A stretch of 64,000 nt of DNA from an uncultured Lactobacillus sp. (GCA_910587695.1 CAJUNC010000001.1:162660-226659), one strand, 5' to 3'. Shown: positions 56,056 to 64,000, counted from the stretch's first letter. Notes: generated by a model from the letters alone, not told the origin. A program made the numbers and translations.

Positions 56056-57558
56056 TTGCATAAAAAACAGCTAAAAGATAGTCATGCAAAACCATTCTTC
56101 TCACTTAAGCTAAAATGGTCGGTTGGTACTGGGATCGGAGTTTTGCTGATTTTTGCTGTTTTTTCAGTCCTACTTTTTCAAAGTTTTTCGAGTCTATTGC
56201 TAAATCAAGAAAAACAATATGCACAAGAAGCGTTGGATACAGCCGTTGAGAGTTTAGCGACTAATACTAAAGAATTGACGCAAGATCGAGCTGAACATTC
56301 ATTGAGTTTGCGAGTGCATAATGAACGGAACATAAAAGAATTACAGACACTTTATTCAAGTTCATTTTATACCTCACTGACACGTGAAAATATCAGTATC
56401 AGTGTCTACAACCTTTCAAACGAAATGGTTTTTGCTTCACGAGATGTGCCTGTAAAGTTTGAGCAGGCTGAATTAACTGAGGAAAGCAAGATCAAACATA
56501 CATCTGCGTATAATGTTTTGGTTTTAGGAAAGAAAGTTTTTTCTGAGAGAGATAAGCATCTGATCGGATATGTTCAAGTTACTAATGATCTGGTCAATTA
56601 CGATCAGACTAGGCGCAAATTGATCTTGATCTTTTTAGTGTTCTCTTTGATCGCTGCGATCGGGATCGCTTTACTCAGTTATGGCTTATCGTCTTGGCTA
56701 TTAGGGCCGATCGACCTGATAAATGACACGATCGGTAAGATAAATGGTGATGATGAAAGTGATGCTTTAGCTAATTTACGTGTGCCCGAACTTAAGCATG
56801 AAGATGAATTGGCCGAATTAGGGCGTCTATTTAATAAGATGCTCGATCGAATGCAACGGTATATCGAACAACAACAGCAATTCGTGGAAGATGTTTCGCA
56901 TGAACTTCGGACACCAGTTGCGATCATTCAAGGACATCTATCTCTTTTGAAGCGTTGGGGCAAAGATGACCCAGCAGTCTTAGATGAATCGATCGAGGCT
57001 TCCTTACAAGAGATCGCTCGGATGAAGAGTTTAGTTCAAGAAATGTTAGATCTTTCTCGGGCTGAACAAGTTGAGATCCAATTTGGTAAGGAGATCACAG
57101 ATGCCAAGGAAGTCGGTTTACAGGTGTTCAATAACTTCCAGATGATCCATCCAGACTTTACCTTTGTACTAGATAATGATCTTAAAGATATCACTAATGT
57201 TCAGATCTATCGTAATCACTTAGAACAAGTTTTGATCATTTTGATGGATAATGCGGTCAAGTATTCACGTGAACGCAAAGAGGTCCATATGACATTATCT
57301 AAAAACATCAACGATATTGATATCGTGATCCAAGATTTTGGCGAAGGGATCTCGCAAGAAAATATCGATCGGATCTTTGACCGTTTCTATCGTGTTGATA
57401 AAGCACGAAGTCGAGATAAAGGCGGTAATGGCCTAGGGCTTTCGATCGCGCGGCGTTTGATCGAGGGATATCACGGTAAACTAGTCGTTGAAAGTGCTGT
57501 GGGACAGGGGTCGGTCTTTCGTGTTTCCCTACCCTTAGTTAAAAATAAAGATAAATAA
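56056..57558 (+). CDS. arlS: Sensor histidine kinase (ArlS/CsrS-like)
   Basis: The 500-residue kinase has two transmembrane helices (about 20-45 and 185-205) flanking an extracellular sensor of about 140 residues, a HAMP domain with LLGPIDLINDTI, a HisKA domain with phospho-acceptor His282 in DVSHELRTP, and the HATPase boxes MDNAVKYS, DFGEGI and GNGLGLSIARR. It pairs with the regulator gene just upstream. I prefer TTG 56056, five bases after GAAAGG; ATG 56035 overlaps the arlR stop but has no ribosome binding site. The signal sensed is unknown. Confidence 0.9.
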   Translation: MHKKQLKDSHAKPFFSLKLKWSVGTGIGVLLIFAVFSVLLFQSFSSLLLNQEKQYAQEALDTAVESLATNTKELTQDRAEHSLSLRVHNERNIKELQTLYSSSFYTSLTRENISISVYNLSNEMVFASRDVPVKFEQAELTEESKIKHTSAYNVLVLGKKVFSERDKHLIGYVQVTNDLVNYDQTRRKLILIFLVFSLIAAIGIALLSYGLSSWLLGPIDLINDTIGKINGDDESDALANLRVPELKHEDELAELGRLFNKMLDRMQRYIEQQQQFVEDVSHELRTPVAIIQGHLSLLKRWGKDDPAVLDESIEASLQEIARMKSLVQEMLDLSRAEQVEIQFGKEITDAKEVGLQVFNNFQMIHPDFTFVLDNDLKDITNVQIYRNHLEQVLIILMDNAVKYSRERKEVHMTLSKNINDIDIVIQDFGEGISQENIDRIFDRFYRVDKARSRDKGGNGLGLSIARRLIEGYHGKLVVESAVGQGSVFRVSLPLVKNKDK

Positions 57559-57596
57559 AAAATAGGTTTTTCCAGCTTTGGAAAAACCTATTTTTT
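57557..57596. terminator. Bidirectional terminator between the kinase gene and yidC
   Basis: AATAGGTTTTTCCA (57561-57574) pairs with TGGAAAAACCTATT (57579-57592). A and T runs flank it on both strands. Confidence 0.95.
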
Positions 57597-58506
57597 ATTT
57601 ATGACGATTTTGTTTACCAGCATTGCGCTTCTTTTTAGAAGTAATTGGAGTAGTCGATGACTCAATTGTGGTTTCTTTAGCCTCAGTAACTACTTTTTTA
57701 GGTTGCTTAACTGGATTTTTCTTTAGATCTGCCAAGACTTCTTTTCTAATGCGGGGACGCATATAATTGATGATCAAAGTTTGAATACATGCAAAGATCC
57801 CACCGACAAAGAAATAAAGCCCCAAACCAGCAGGAGAGATGTAAGTCATGAAAGTGATCATCAGTGGACTAATGATCATCATTTGACGCATTTGAGCTCG
57901 TTGTGCTTCCGGTACACCTAGAGTCGATAACCATCCTTGAAGTGCATAAACGACAAAGGAAAGAGCAACTAGGGTGAAACTCCGCTGTCCGAGGTTGATC
58001 CCATAGAAGTAGGATTGCGATAACTCAGGTGAATACTGGATCGCAGCATAAAGTGCAGCAAAGATCGGCATTTGGATCAAAAGTGGCAAACAGCCGATCC
58101 CGCCAGTCATTGAAATGTTATTATCGCGGTAAAGCTGCATCATTTCTTGGTTGATCGCCATTCTTTCTGCATCGCTAGTGGCTTCTTTTTGACGCTTGGT
58201 AATGTCTTCCATCAACGGTTTGATGTGAGCGATCTTTTCTTGTTGGATCGTAGCATTTTTAGACTGCTTGATCATGATCGGCATCAAGACTAATCGGACG
58301 ATGAAAGTGATCACGATGATCGCCCATCCTAAACTATTACCTAAGATCTGTGACAGCCAAACTAAAACATGTTGAGTTGGCACTGCTAAGTTATCATAGA
58401 CAAAACCATAGGGCTTACCCGAGGCGGTGTGTTGGACACAACCACTCAGAAATAACATTGCTGAAGCCATGATCGCAGCAATAGTTAATAATTTTTTGTT
58501 TTTCAT
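57595..58506 (-). CDS. yidC: Membrane protein insertase YidC (OxaA2-type lipoprotein)
   Basis: YidC inserts membrane proteins with or without SecYEG. The 303-residue protein has a lipoprotein signal with lipobox LSGC (Cys23), the five-helix Oxa1 core beginning at about 50, the GCLPLLIQMPIFAAL segment and YISPAGLGLYFFVGGI, and a long basic C-terminal tail (about 250-303) typical of YidC2, which contacts the ribosome. AAAGGAATTG precedes the ATG. Its paralogue would be near rnpA, outside this window. Confidence 0.95.
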   Translation of the reverse strand: MKNKKLLTIAAIMASAMLFLSGCVQHTASGKPYGFVYDNLAVPTQHVLVWLSQILGNSLGWAIIVITFIVRLVLMPIMIKQSKNATIQQEKIAHIKPLMEDITKRQKEATSDAERMAINQEMMQLYRDNNISMTGGIGCLPLLIQMPIFAALYAAIQYSPELSQSYFYGINLGQRSFTLVALSFVVYALQGWLSTLGVPEAQRAQMRQMMIISPLMITFMTYISPAGLGLYFFVGGIFACIQTLIINYMRPRIRKEVLADLKKNPVKQPKKVVTEAKETTIESSTTPITSKKKRNAGKQNRHK

Positions 58507-58600
58507 AGGTCAATTCCTTTCACTTATGAATAAAGGTATCGTTATTAACTATACTGGAAAAAAAGCGATATTTCAATGTATAATCCGCAAGAACCGTGAG

Positions 58601-58876
58601 TTACATATATGCCACGCTAAAACGCGTATAGCTATTTTCTGGGATCGATTTGAGAATGACACGATCAACGCGCCCTGCTGGGGTAGGCGAAGCTTTGACG
58701 CCTTCGATAAAGGCAGAAAGCTTTTCGGGGTCACCTTGTGCTTCAATGTAAACAGAGCCATCATTTTTATTTAAAACTTTACCAGTGACTCCGATCTGAT
58801 CAGCTAAGATCTTAGTCATATAACGAAAGCCAACTCCTTGAACGATACCGTGTACTTCTAAACTGATTGCTGCCAA
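58601..58876 (-). CDS. acyP: Acylphosphatase
   Basis: The 91-residue enzyme hydrolyses acyl phosphates. The active-site loop HGIVQGVGFRYM is at 9-20 with the phosphate-binding Arg18, and the catalytic Asn is in VLNKNDGSVYIEA at about 36. Both key residues are present. AAAGGAATGGGATAA precedes the ATG. It is adjacent to yidC on the same strand, as in many lactobacilli. A minus-strand TATAAT (plus 58912-58917) lies upstream. Confidence 0.94.
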   Translation of the reverse strand: MAAISLEVHGIVQGVGFRYMTKILADQIGVTGKVLNKNDGSVYIEAQGDPEKLSAFIEGVKASPTPAGRVDRVILKSIPENSYTRFSVAYM

Positions 58877-58911
58877 TTATCCCATTCCTTTCGTAAGATA
58901 TTTCTAGCTAT

Positions 58912-58917
58912 ATTATA
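58912..58917 (-). promoter_or_regulatory. -10 box of the acyP promoter
   Basis: Minus-strand TATAAT lies 35 bases before the acyP start, with TTTAGC 17 bases further upstream as a weak -35. Confidence 0.5.
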
Positions 58918-58999
58918 CTACAGGAAAGAAATTTGCTAAAAAATAATAACTTCGCTAAACTTATAGAGTGAACAATCAGTAGTGAGAGGTGCGATGAAA

Positions 59000-60160
59000 A
59001 TGAAAATTGGGATCGATAAGATTGGCTTTTTTACATCACATTTGTATGTAGACATGGCTAAACTAGCTCAAGCACGAAATGAAGATCCAAATAAATATTT
59101 GATCGGGATCGGTCAAACCAAAATGGCGGTTATCCCACCGACACAAGATGCAGTGACCTTAGCAGCTAATGCCGCTATTAAGATCTTGACAGTAGAAGAT
59201 AAAGAAGCGATCGATCTAGTGATAGTTGCTACGGAATCAGGAGTAGACAACTCTAAATCAGCCGCAGCTTACGTTAGTGAACTGTTGGGGCTATCTCATG
59301 AGATCAGAACGATCGAATTGAAACAAGCTTGTTATGCGGCAACTGCTGGCTTACAGTTAGCCAAGGGGCATATTGCTTTAGCTCCAGATAAAAAAGTGCT
59401 AGTGATCGGAAGTGACATTGCCCGCTATGGCTTGAAGACACCGGGTGAACCGACACAAGGTGGTGGTGCAGTGGCAATGTTAGTTTCTAAAGATCCTAAA
59501 CTTGTTACCTTAGAGGCAAAAAGTGCGTATTATGCTAAAGATGTTATGGATTTTTGGCGCCCGCTTTCCCAAACTGAGGCTAAAGTCGACGGTAAGTTTT
59601 CGGCTAATATTTATCTAGAATTTTTTGAGAAAGTCTATCAAGACTATTTAGCAAAGACGGGTCTTAAGTTAACTGATTTTTCAGCGCTATTGTTCCATTT
59701 GCCATACACTAAACAGGGGTTAAAAGGTCTGCGTAAGGCCTTAGAAGATGTTGATCCGATGATAGCCAGTCATTATTACACTGAATTTGAAGCAAGTCGC
59801 AAGTATAATATGGTAACTGGAAATCTATATACTGGCTCGTTATATTTGAGCTTGTTATCTCTTTTAGAGAATACCGATACATTAAAAGCCGGAGATCGGC
59901 TAGGCTTTTTTAGCTACGGTTCTGGGGCTCAAGGTGAGTTTTTCTCAGGGCGCTTACAGCCTAATTATAAAGAAGCCCTTACTTACCAAACTTCTGAAAT
60001 GTTAGAGATGCGGACAGAAGTTAGTGTTGCTGAGTATGAACAGATCTTTACAGCGATCTTAACAGATGATCATGATCGAAAACTTGATACTTCAAAAGAT
60101 CCTGCTAAATTCGTGTTAGCTGGGATCAAAGATTTTAAACGACAATATTTGAAAAAATAA
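59000..60160 (+). CDS. mvaS: Hydroxymethylglutaryl-CoA synthase
   Basis: MvaS condenses acetoacetyl-CoA and acetyl-CoA to HMG-CoA in the mevalonate route to isoprenoids such as undecaprenyl phosphate. With the start at ATG 59000 the protein has 386 residues and the catalytic residues sit at canonical numbers: Glu79 (ATESGVD), Cys111 (KQACYAAT), and the His of LFHLPYTK near 233. GAGAGGTG (58984-58991) gives eight bases to 59000 and only two to ATG 58994. The gene ends at a hairpin shared with the next gene. Confidence 0.95.
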   Translation: MKIGIDKIGFFTSHLYVDMAKLAQARNEDPNKYLIGIGQTKMAVIPPTQDAVTLAANAAIKILTVEDKEAIDLVIVATESGVDNSKSAAAYVSELLGLSHEIRTIELKQACYAATAGLQLAKGHIALAPDKKVLVIGSDIARYGLKTPGEPTQGGGAVAMLVSKDPKLVTLEAKSAYYAKDVMDFWRPLSQTEAKVDGKFSANIYLEFFEKVYQDYLAKTGLKLTDFSALLFHLPYTKQGLKGLRKALEDVDPMIASHYYTEFEASRKYNMVTGNLYTGSLYLSLLSLLENTDTLKAGDRLGFFSYGSGAQGEFFSGRLQPNYKEALTYQTSEMLEMRTEVSVAEYEQIFTAILTDDHDRKLDTSKDPAKFVLAGIKDFKRQYLKK

Positions 60161-60169
60161 ATCATAAGG

Positions 60170-60220
60170 ACCACCTTTTGCGTATCTATAAAGTATAGAT
60201 AGTGAAAGGTGGTTATTTTT
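60170..60220 (+). terminator. Hairpin acting as mvaS terminator and covering the next gene's ribosome binding site
   Basis: ACCACCTTT (60170-60178) pairs with AAAGGTGGT (60205-60213), and inside it TATCTAT (60183-60189) pairs with ATAGATA (60195-60201). TATTTTT follows and runs directly into the ATG at 60221. The right arm AAAGGTGG is also the Shine-Dalgarno sequence of that gene. It reads as both an intrinsic terminator and an SD-blocking hairpin. Confidence 0.75.
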
Positions 60221-60940
60221 ATGAAGTTTGAAAATAGTGAAGAGATCGTTTTAGCTAAGTCGGCCCAAGTAGTGATCGACCGTTATTTGGAACTCAGTAT
60301 GAATGTGATCGCAGAATTTATTGCTAATTGTGACCAGATGTCATTTTTACAATGTAAGAAATTATTAAGTGCAAAATATCGCAATCGCGCGCAAAATACG
60401 GCAAATGAGTTTTTTGAGTGTACGTTAGAGGCCACCTTTATTTTACTTGAAGAGATCTTTTTGAAAAATCAGCCTTTTTTTCCTGAGCTTTTTATGGGTA
60501 TCTGTAGTGGTAAAATGAAATTTTTACTAATTCAAGGAGTAATAGTAAATCAAAAGATCGATCCTGAGCAACGATTTATTGTTTATTTACACAAAGGTCG
60601 TTACTTTATTTACTTTATCGAACAAACTCCACCAGATAAAGCTAATTTAGCTAGATTAGATCTCTTTTTTGGTGGAAATAAGTTATTGAAATTGAGTAAT
60701 GGTCAGCGTTTTAATTATTTTAGACAGCTCAGTAAAAAGCAACATCGCTATTACAAACAATATAAAGATCCGATCCGCGCCTATCATGAGCAGATCTGCC
60801 TGCAGATCATGGCTTTACATCCAAAAAAATTAGCGGTTACAGTCAATAATAAAATAACAGGCGCCTATTTAGAGGAACAGTTGCGGTTAAGAAAGAGGTT
60901 AAATGAGATAATGAAGCAAGAACTCAACCCTGATAATTGA
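60221..60940 (+). CDS. Protein of unknown function (239 aa)
   Basis: I do not recognise this protein. It has 239 residues, no signal peptide or membrane segment, and reads as mixed helix and strand, rich in Phe, Tyr and Lys. A Cys-containing helix lies near 34-44 (NCDQMSFLQCKKLL), and a strand-rich part near 105-135 (FIVYLHKGRYFIYFIEQ). The C-terminus is basic (RLRKRLNEIMKQ). The start ATG 60221 lies eight bases after AAAGGTGG, which is inside the hairpin described above. An 80-base gap separates it from the next gene. Confidence 0.75.
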   Translation: MKFENSEEIVLAKSAQVVIDRYLELSMNVIAEFIANCDQMSFLQCKKLLSAKYRNRAQNTANEFFECTLEATFILLEEIFLKNQPFFPELFMGICSGKMKFLLIQGVIVNQKIDPEQRFIVYLHKGRYFIYFIEQTPPDKANLARLDLFFGGNKLLKLSNGQRFNYFRQLSKKQHRYYKQYKDPIRAYHEQICLQIMALHPKKLAVTVNNKITGAYLEEQLRLRKRLNEIMKQELNPDN

Positions 60941-61020
60941 TAATTTTAAGTTTTTTTGTAACAATAGAGCTATGAACATCTTGCTCTCAACTGGGCAATT
61001 ACGAAATAGAGGAGATACTT

Positions 61021-61893
61021 ATGGCTAATCCAAATCAACTTAGTTTATCAGATCATAAACAAGCAACTAAAAGCTTGACTAAGGCACTTCTAAATAAAGT
61101 GGCCTATCTAGAATCTTTTGAAAAAGCTGTTCAAGACCAAGATGATCGTTTGGTATACCAGCTGATCGATGGTAAACGTTATGCAACTGAGATCTTAAAA
61201 CAAGATGGGGCTGAAGTTGATGATACCCATGAACATCTTGTACGTGATAGTTACGCTAAGATAAGTGATTATTTGAGTAAGAACTTGATCGATTATTTAT
61301 GTGAGATGTACCCATTTTTCTATTTTGAAGAAACTGCGATCGGACAGTATCAATTTTTCTTTGGAAATTGGTGGGGGAGACGATTATTTGGAACGTTAGA
61401 TGTATTAAACGTCAAATTCAATTTTAATGAAACTGAATATCAAAAATTGGCACGTGCTTTTACATTGGAAAGTGAAAATAAACGCTTGAATAGCGATCAG
61501 ATCGCGCTCTTATCGCAACAATCAGATGAGTTACAAGAATTGATCGATGGTCAAAATGAGCGTGATCAACGTAAAGATGAACTTCGCCAAGAGATCAAAC
61601 GGACATCACAAGAAAAGGTGATGCCTTGGGAAGCTTCAAAACTCAAGGAATCTAAGCAAAAATTGATCGATGAATTATCCTATCTATCTGAACTGGATGA
61701 AAAAGCGGGGAGTGCGTACCGTCAGATCCGTGAAAATGAGGAAAAGGTCTTAGCACTTTCAAAAGAAGATACTTTGATGGGCTATGAAAAACAAAGCATC
61801 GTAGCTAAATTTGGTAGCTTTGAAAACTTTGAAGCGCATAACGCAGCATTATACCGTAACTATATTGCAGATTTGATCGCTAAGCAAAAGTAG
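61021..61893 (+). CDS. Coiled-coil protein of unknown function (290 aa)
   Basis: The 290-residue protein has an N-terminal helical and Tyr/Phe-rich domain (about 1-145) with FYFEETAIGQYQFFFGNWWGRR near 95-120, and a strongly charged coiled-coil second half (about 150-250, rich in Glu, Gln, Lys, Arg and Leu). No ATPase or nuclease motif is visible, although the coiled coil may draw SbcC- or SMC-like database labels. GAGGAG lies seven bases before the ATG. It is followed after 10 bases by the next unknown gene, so they form an operon. Confidence 0.75.
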   Translation: MANPNQLSLSDHKQATKSLTKALLNKVAYLESFEKAVQDQDDRLVYQLIDGKRYATEILKQDGAEVDDTHEHLVRDSYAKISDYLSKNLIDYLCEMYPFFYFEETAIGQYQFFFGNWWGRRLFGTLDVLNVKFNFNETEYQKLARAFTLESENKRLNSDQIALLSQQSDELQELIDGQNERDQRKDELRQEIKRTSQEKVMPWEASKLKESKQKLIDELSYLSELDEKAGSAYRQIRENEEKVLALSKEDTLMGYEKQSIVAKFGSFENFEAHNAALYRNYIADLIAKQK

Positions 61894-61903
61894 GTGAACA
61901 AAA

Positions 61904-62905
61904 ATGACGAAAGAATATGAAAAACCAACGGAAACATTTCAACCAACTAAGGAGAAAAATGCTGAAGAGCCCAGTGCATATGCGGGTTCTTTGAGTACAA
62001 CAGGGCGGTTGATGTCATATAACGATCAATTAAAAGAAAGCCTTAAGCGAGGGATCCACTTTACCGAAGTTTTGGATGAGTTGATCAATACTGATGACAA
62101 AAACGTTTTGCTAGAATCAGTTATGATGTTGACTGATTATCGCTTGGATACAGCATATTTGATCTTCCCACAGCAATACAGTAGGGCTGACTATTACTTG
62201 ATCTTTTTGAATCGTTTATTGCAACTTCATCAAAACGAGCAAGTTATTTTGCAATCCAGTGATCATCAAAATGAGCTTTACCATGAGTTTCCGGGAATAA
62301 ACATGGAAGGCTACTTTACATTTAAGATCGATGAGAACATGCGTGAAGGAGCATATTACGTCGATAAAAATACTGGAGCGCGTTTGTTTTATATCAACTT
62401 TAAGCGTCAGTTGATCCGTTTTAATAGTCAAGCTTTAACTGAGCTATTAGTTGTTGATTATAGTGAAAAATTTGATTATAAGACTGTAAAACGTTTTGAA
62501 GAATATTTAGTTGCGATCGGTAAGTATTTTAAAGAGGATTACGGTTTTGATGTTGATTTTAACTTACTTGATGCTTCTAATAATGCAAGTTATCAAATCT
62601 TTTCAGCCGATGAGCCACGTGAGGCATTAGATAAACTCTTTATCATCAGTGCAGATGCAGGATATATGTTAGTAGCTGGTGAAAGTGGTCGTGCAGTCTT
62701 GCAATTGAAGAATAATGTTGTTGTTTCTATTTTGAGGCAAGCAGAACATGATGATCTAAATAATGCAAGTTGGGTCATTAAGGTCCATGATGAAGATCAT
62801 AAAGTAGCTTGGTTCGATATTTTATACCAGTATGAGTTTATTAAGGATTGGTATTTAGAAAATTTGACGAGTCTAGCTATCAAATCAGATGAGAGATTTT
62901 TTTAA
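61904..62905 (+). CDS. Protein of unknown function (333 aa)
   Basis: I do not recognise a family. The 333-residue protein has a polar, Glu/Lys/Pro-rich N-terminal 35 residues, then an alpha/beta body with many aromatic and acidic residues. There are no transmembrane helices, cysteines or clear catalytic motifs. GGTGAAC precedes the ATG. It lies 10 bases after the coiled-coil gene and 10 bases before the next gene, so the three are almost certainly translated from one mRNA. Confidence 0.75.
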   Translation: MTKEYEKPTETFQPTKEKNAEEPSAYAGSLSTTGRLMSYNDQLKESLKRGIHFTEVLDELINTDDKNVLLESVMMLTDYRLDTAYLIFPQQYSRADYYLIFLNRLLQLHQNEQVILQSSDHQNELYHEFPGINMEGYFTFKIDENMREGAYYVDKNTGARLFYINFKRQLIRFNSQALTELLVVDYSEKFDYKTVKRFEEYLVAIGKYFKEDYGFDVDFNLLDASNNASYQIFSADEPREALDKLFIISADAGYMLVAGESGRAVLQLKNNVVVSILRQAEHDDLNNASWVIKVHDEDHKVAWFDILYQYEFIKDWYLENLTSLAIKSDERFF

Positions 62906-62915
62906 GGACTAACGT

Positions 62916-63377
62916 ATGGATATTACAAAATTAGCTAAAATTCAAAGACAGATCAATACAAAGAATTATTTTCAAAATCTGAATAGAGAAAAAGATGAGT
63001 TTGTTTACAGTGAGCTAAGCATAGCAGTGGCCGAACTGTTTAGTAAGGTAGGTCAAGCAGATGAAACGACTTGTTTGAAAGCATATTGCAAAGTATTAGC
63101 TGCATTTTTAGGTGTTGCCAATACCAAAAAATGGGTCTATCTACTATTATTGACACCAGAACAAGAGGAAAAGTTGGCTTCTAAATGGCGATCGCGTTCT
63201 GAGGCGACTGTCTACCTCACCTTGCAACAGCAGATCCTAAAATCTCATTTAGAACGTCGAAATGAGTATTTAGTACGAGCTTGGAATATTTTTATCAAGT
63301 TTGGTTTAACAGATTTGAAGTATTCACCTGAAATGATCGAATCCTGTTTTGCAGATTTATATATGAGAAAAAGTTAG
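62916..63377 (+). CDS. Helical protein of unknown function (153 aa)
   Basis: The 153-residue protein is nearly all alpha. Its pattern (MDITKLAKIQRQIN start, a helix with SELSIAVAELFSKVG, and a later KAYCKVLAAFLGVANTKKW) faintly recalls the all-alpha dUTPase/MazG fold, but the metal-binding Glu and Asp residues are not evident, so I give no function. AAGGAC precedes the ATG at a modest match. It is the last gene of the cassette and is followed by a terminator at 63417-63470. Confidence 0.72.
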   Translation: MDITKLAKIQRQINTKNYFQNLNREKDEFVYSELSIAVAELFSKVGQADETTCLKAYCKVLAAFLGVANTKKWVYLLLLTPEQEEKLASKWRSRSEATVYLTLQQQILKSHLERRNEYLVRAWNIFIKFGLTDLKYSPEMIESCFADLYMRKS

Positions 63378-63416
63378 ATGATTTTATTCGTTTAAATTTA
63401 AATCAATTTTAGTATG

Positions 63417-63470
63417 AGATAAGGCAAGAAACCATCACGATACAGAACATTGTGGTGGTTTTTTACCTTA
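63417..63470 (+). terminator. Terminator of the unknown-gene cassette
   Basis: AACCATCAC (63430-63438) pairs with GTGGTGGTT (63452-63460) with one G-U pair, followed by T. An outer ATAAGG/CCTTAT pair extends the stem. Confidence 0.88.
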
Positions 63471-63615
63471 TGTTTCGTTGATGACAATAACTATTTTTGA
63501 AGACTAAATAGACATAGTCTCAAGCTATTTTTTGAACTTAAATTAGATGCAATGGGAATATTATTTAAAAATGTTGAAAAATAACGCAAAAATTGCACAA
63601 AATGTTTTCACTATA

Positions 63616-63644
63616 TTGTTTTAATAAAATTAATATGCTAAATT
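63616..63644 (+). promoter_or_regulatory. Probable promoter of the YSIRK-type gene
   Basis: TTGTTT (63616-63621), a 17-base spacer and TAAATT (63639-63644) preceded by TGC, giving an extended -10. It lies about 50 bases before the start codon. Confidence 0.5.
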
Positions 63645-63690
63645 TTTATTGATAAAAATATTAAGTAAATATTAATTTTAGGAGGACGCT

Positions 63691-63957
63691 ATGGGTTCGA
63701 AAAACAATCTAAAACTTCGCTCTGAAAAAATGGCACAACGCAAAACAAAGTATAAAATCAAAAAGTTAAATGTAGGAGTAGCCTCTGTGATGGTCGGGGC
63801 TTTACTTGCTTTTTCGAACGCAGACGCTGTTAACGCAGATGTGGTCGATACTGCAACTAATGATGAAAAAACGACTCAGCTTACTGAGAGTACTGAAAAT
63901 GAGACGAAAGTAGCTTTAACCGAAGCACCAGAGGAAAATACAGTTGCTGCTATATAA
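63691..63957 (+). CDS. Truncated surface protein: YSIRK-like signal peptide and short N-terminal stub
   Basis: The 88 residues begin with a basic region and a YSIRK-type signal, YKIKKLNVGVASVMVGALLAF, at about 21-41 (a variant of YSIRKxxxGxxS), with cleavage likely near residue 49. A Thr/Glu-rich stretch typical of adhesin N-termini follows, then a TAA at 63955-63957. Normal proteins of this class are hundreds to thousands of residues and end in LPXTG. All three forward frames stop within about 30 bases, so no simple frameshift rescue is visible before the window ends. AGGAGG precedes the ATG. It is probably a decayed adhesin gene, or the start of one split by a later event. Confidence 0.7.
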   Translation: MGSKNNLKLRSEKMAQRKTKYKIKKLNVGVASVMVGALLAFSNADAVNADVVDTATNDEKTTQLTESTENETKVALTEAPEENTVAAI

Positions 63958-63970
63958 AACGTGAACAAAC

Positions 63971-63995
63971 GTAATCAAATATATCAAATGATTAC
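63971..63995. repeat. Inverted repeat at the right edge
   Basis: GTAATCA (63971-63977) pairs with TGATTAC (63989-63995). It lies just after the premature stop of the surface protein gene. The window ends five bases later, so its context cannot be judged. Confidence 0.4.
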
Positions 63996-64000
63996 ATTTG

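Larger units (their letters stand above)
63378..63690 (+). other. AT-rich gap before the surface protein gene
   Basis: This 313-base region has no gene. It holds the terminator at 63417-63470, then very AT-rich sequence with a promoter candidate at 63616-63644, and ends in the AGGAGG site of the gene at 63691. Its composition is richer in A and T than the rest of the window, which often marks the boundary of a variable surface-protein locus. Confidence 0.6.

Noticed and set aside
58427..58774. Plus-strand frame across the yidC start and acyP
   Set aside because: It overlaps two well-supported minus-strand genes and their ribosome binding sites and has no coding signature of its own.
61021..61893. 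SbcC- or SMC-like exonuclease
   Set aside because: Only the charged coiled coil resembles such proteins; there is no Walker A, Walker B or signature motif.

Overview
The window looks like a chromosomal core region of a low-GC lactic acid bacterium of the family Lactobacillaceae, most like Ligilactobacillus. The reasons are the dcw cell-wall/division cluster in Firmicutes order, the rpoY-rnjA pair, a ylaN-ftsW-pyc block, the late-competence comEA-comEB-comEC operon, a mevalonate-pathway gene (mvaS), a T-box in front of ileS, and a YSIRK-like signal peptide at the right edge. The genus is an inference from gene content and style. I saw no tRNA, rRNA, CRISPR array, insertion sequence or prophage gene.

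Layout. 1-13.2 kb: the end of a membrane protein gene, then rsmH-ftsL-pbp2B-mraY-murD-murG-ftsQ and, after an internal promoter, ftsA-ftsZ-sepF-yggT-ylmH-divIVA. This makes lipid II and builds the divisome. mraZ, normally first, is absent, and ftsQ has no ordinary start codon. 13.2-16.3 kb: T-box and ileS. 16.4-24.5 kb: NUDIX hydrolase, mtnN, cysteine desulfurase, DUF1831, mnmA, a histidine phosphatase, a TPR protein and recD2; the desulfurase and MnmA probably cooperate in tRNA 2-thiolation. 24.6-29.1 kb, mostly minus strand: lipid kinase, RNase J1, rpoY, def, plus one plus-strand membrane-anchored unknown. 29.4-39.9 kb: a lactate-dehydrogenase-fold protein without its catalytic residues, a UPF0223 protein, an inositol monophosphatase-type enzyme, typA, ylaN, ftsW, pyc, a CAP-type secreted protein and ylbG.

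40.0-45.7 kb: rsmD-coaD, then the competence operon, in which comEA is split by a one-base frameshift, then holA. 45.7-53.6 kb: rpsT (minus), rpsO with a structured leader, RNase J2, a TPR-like protein, tuf with two promoters, tig and clpX. 53.7-58.9 kb: gnd, an ArlRS/CsrRS-type two-component system, yidC and acyP (both minus). 59.0-64.0 kb: mvaS, then four genes I cannot assign, the first with its ribosome binding site buried in a terminator-like hairpin, and finally a truncated YSIRK-type surface protein gene.

Most of the window is ordinary housekeeping DNA. The best leads are the unassigned cassette at 60.2-63.4 kb with its hairpin, the catalytically dead LDH-like protein, the AUC-initiated (or start-less) ftsQ, the broken comEA, the missing mraZ, a pair of related dispersed palindromes, and a window-wide excess of GATC.
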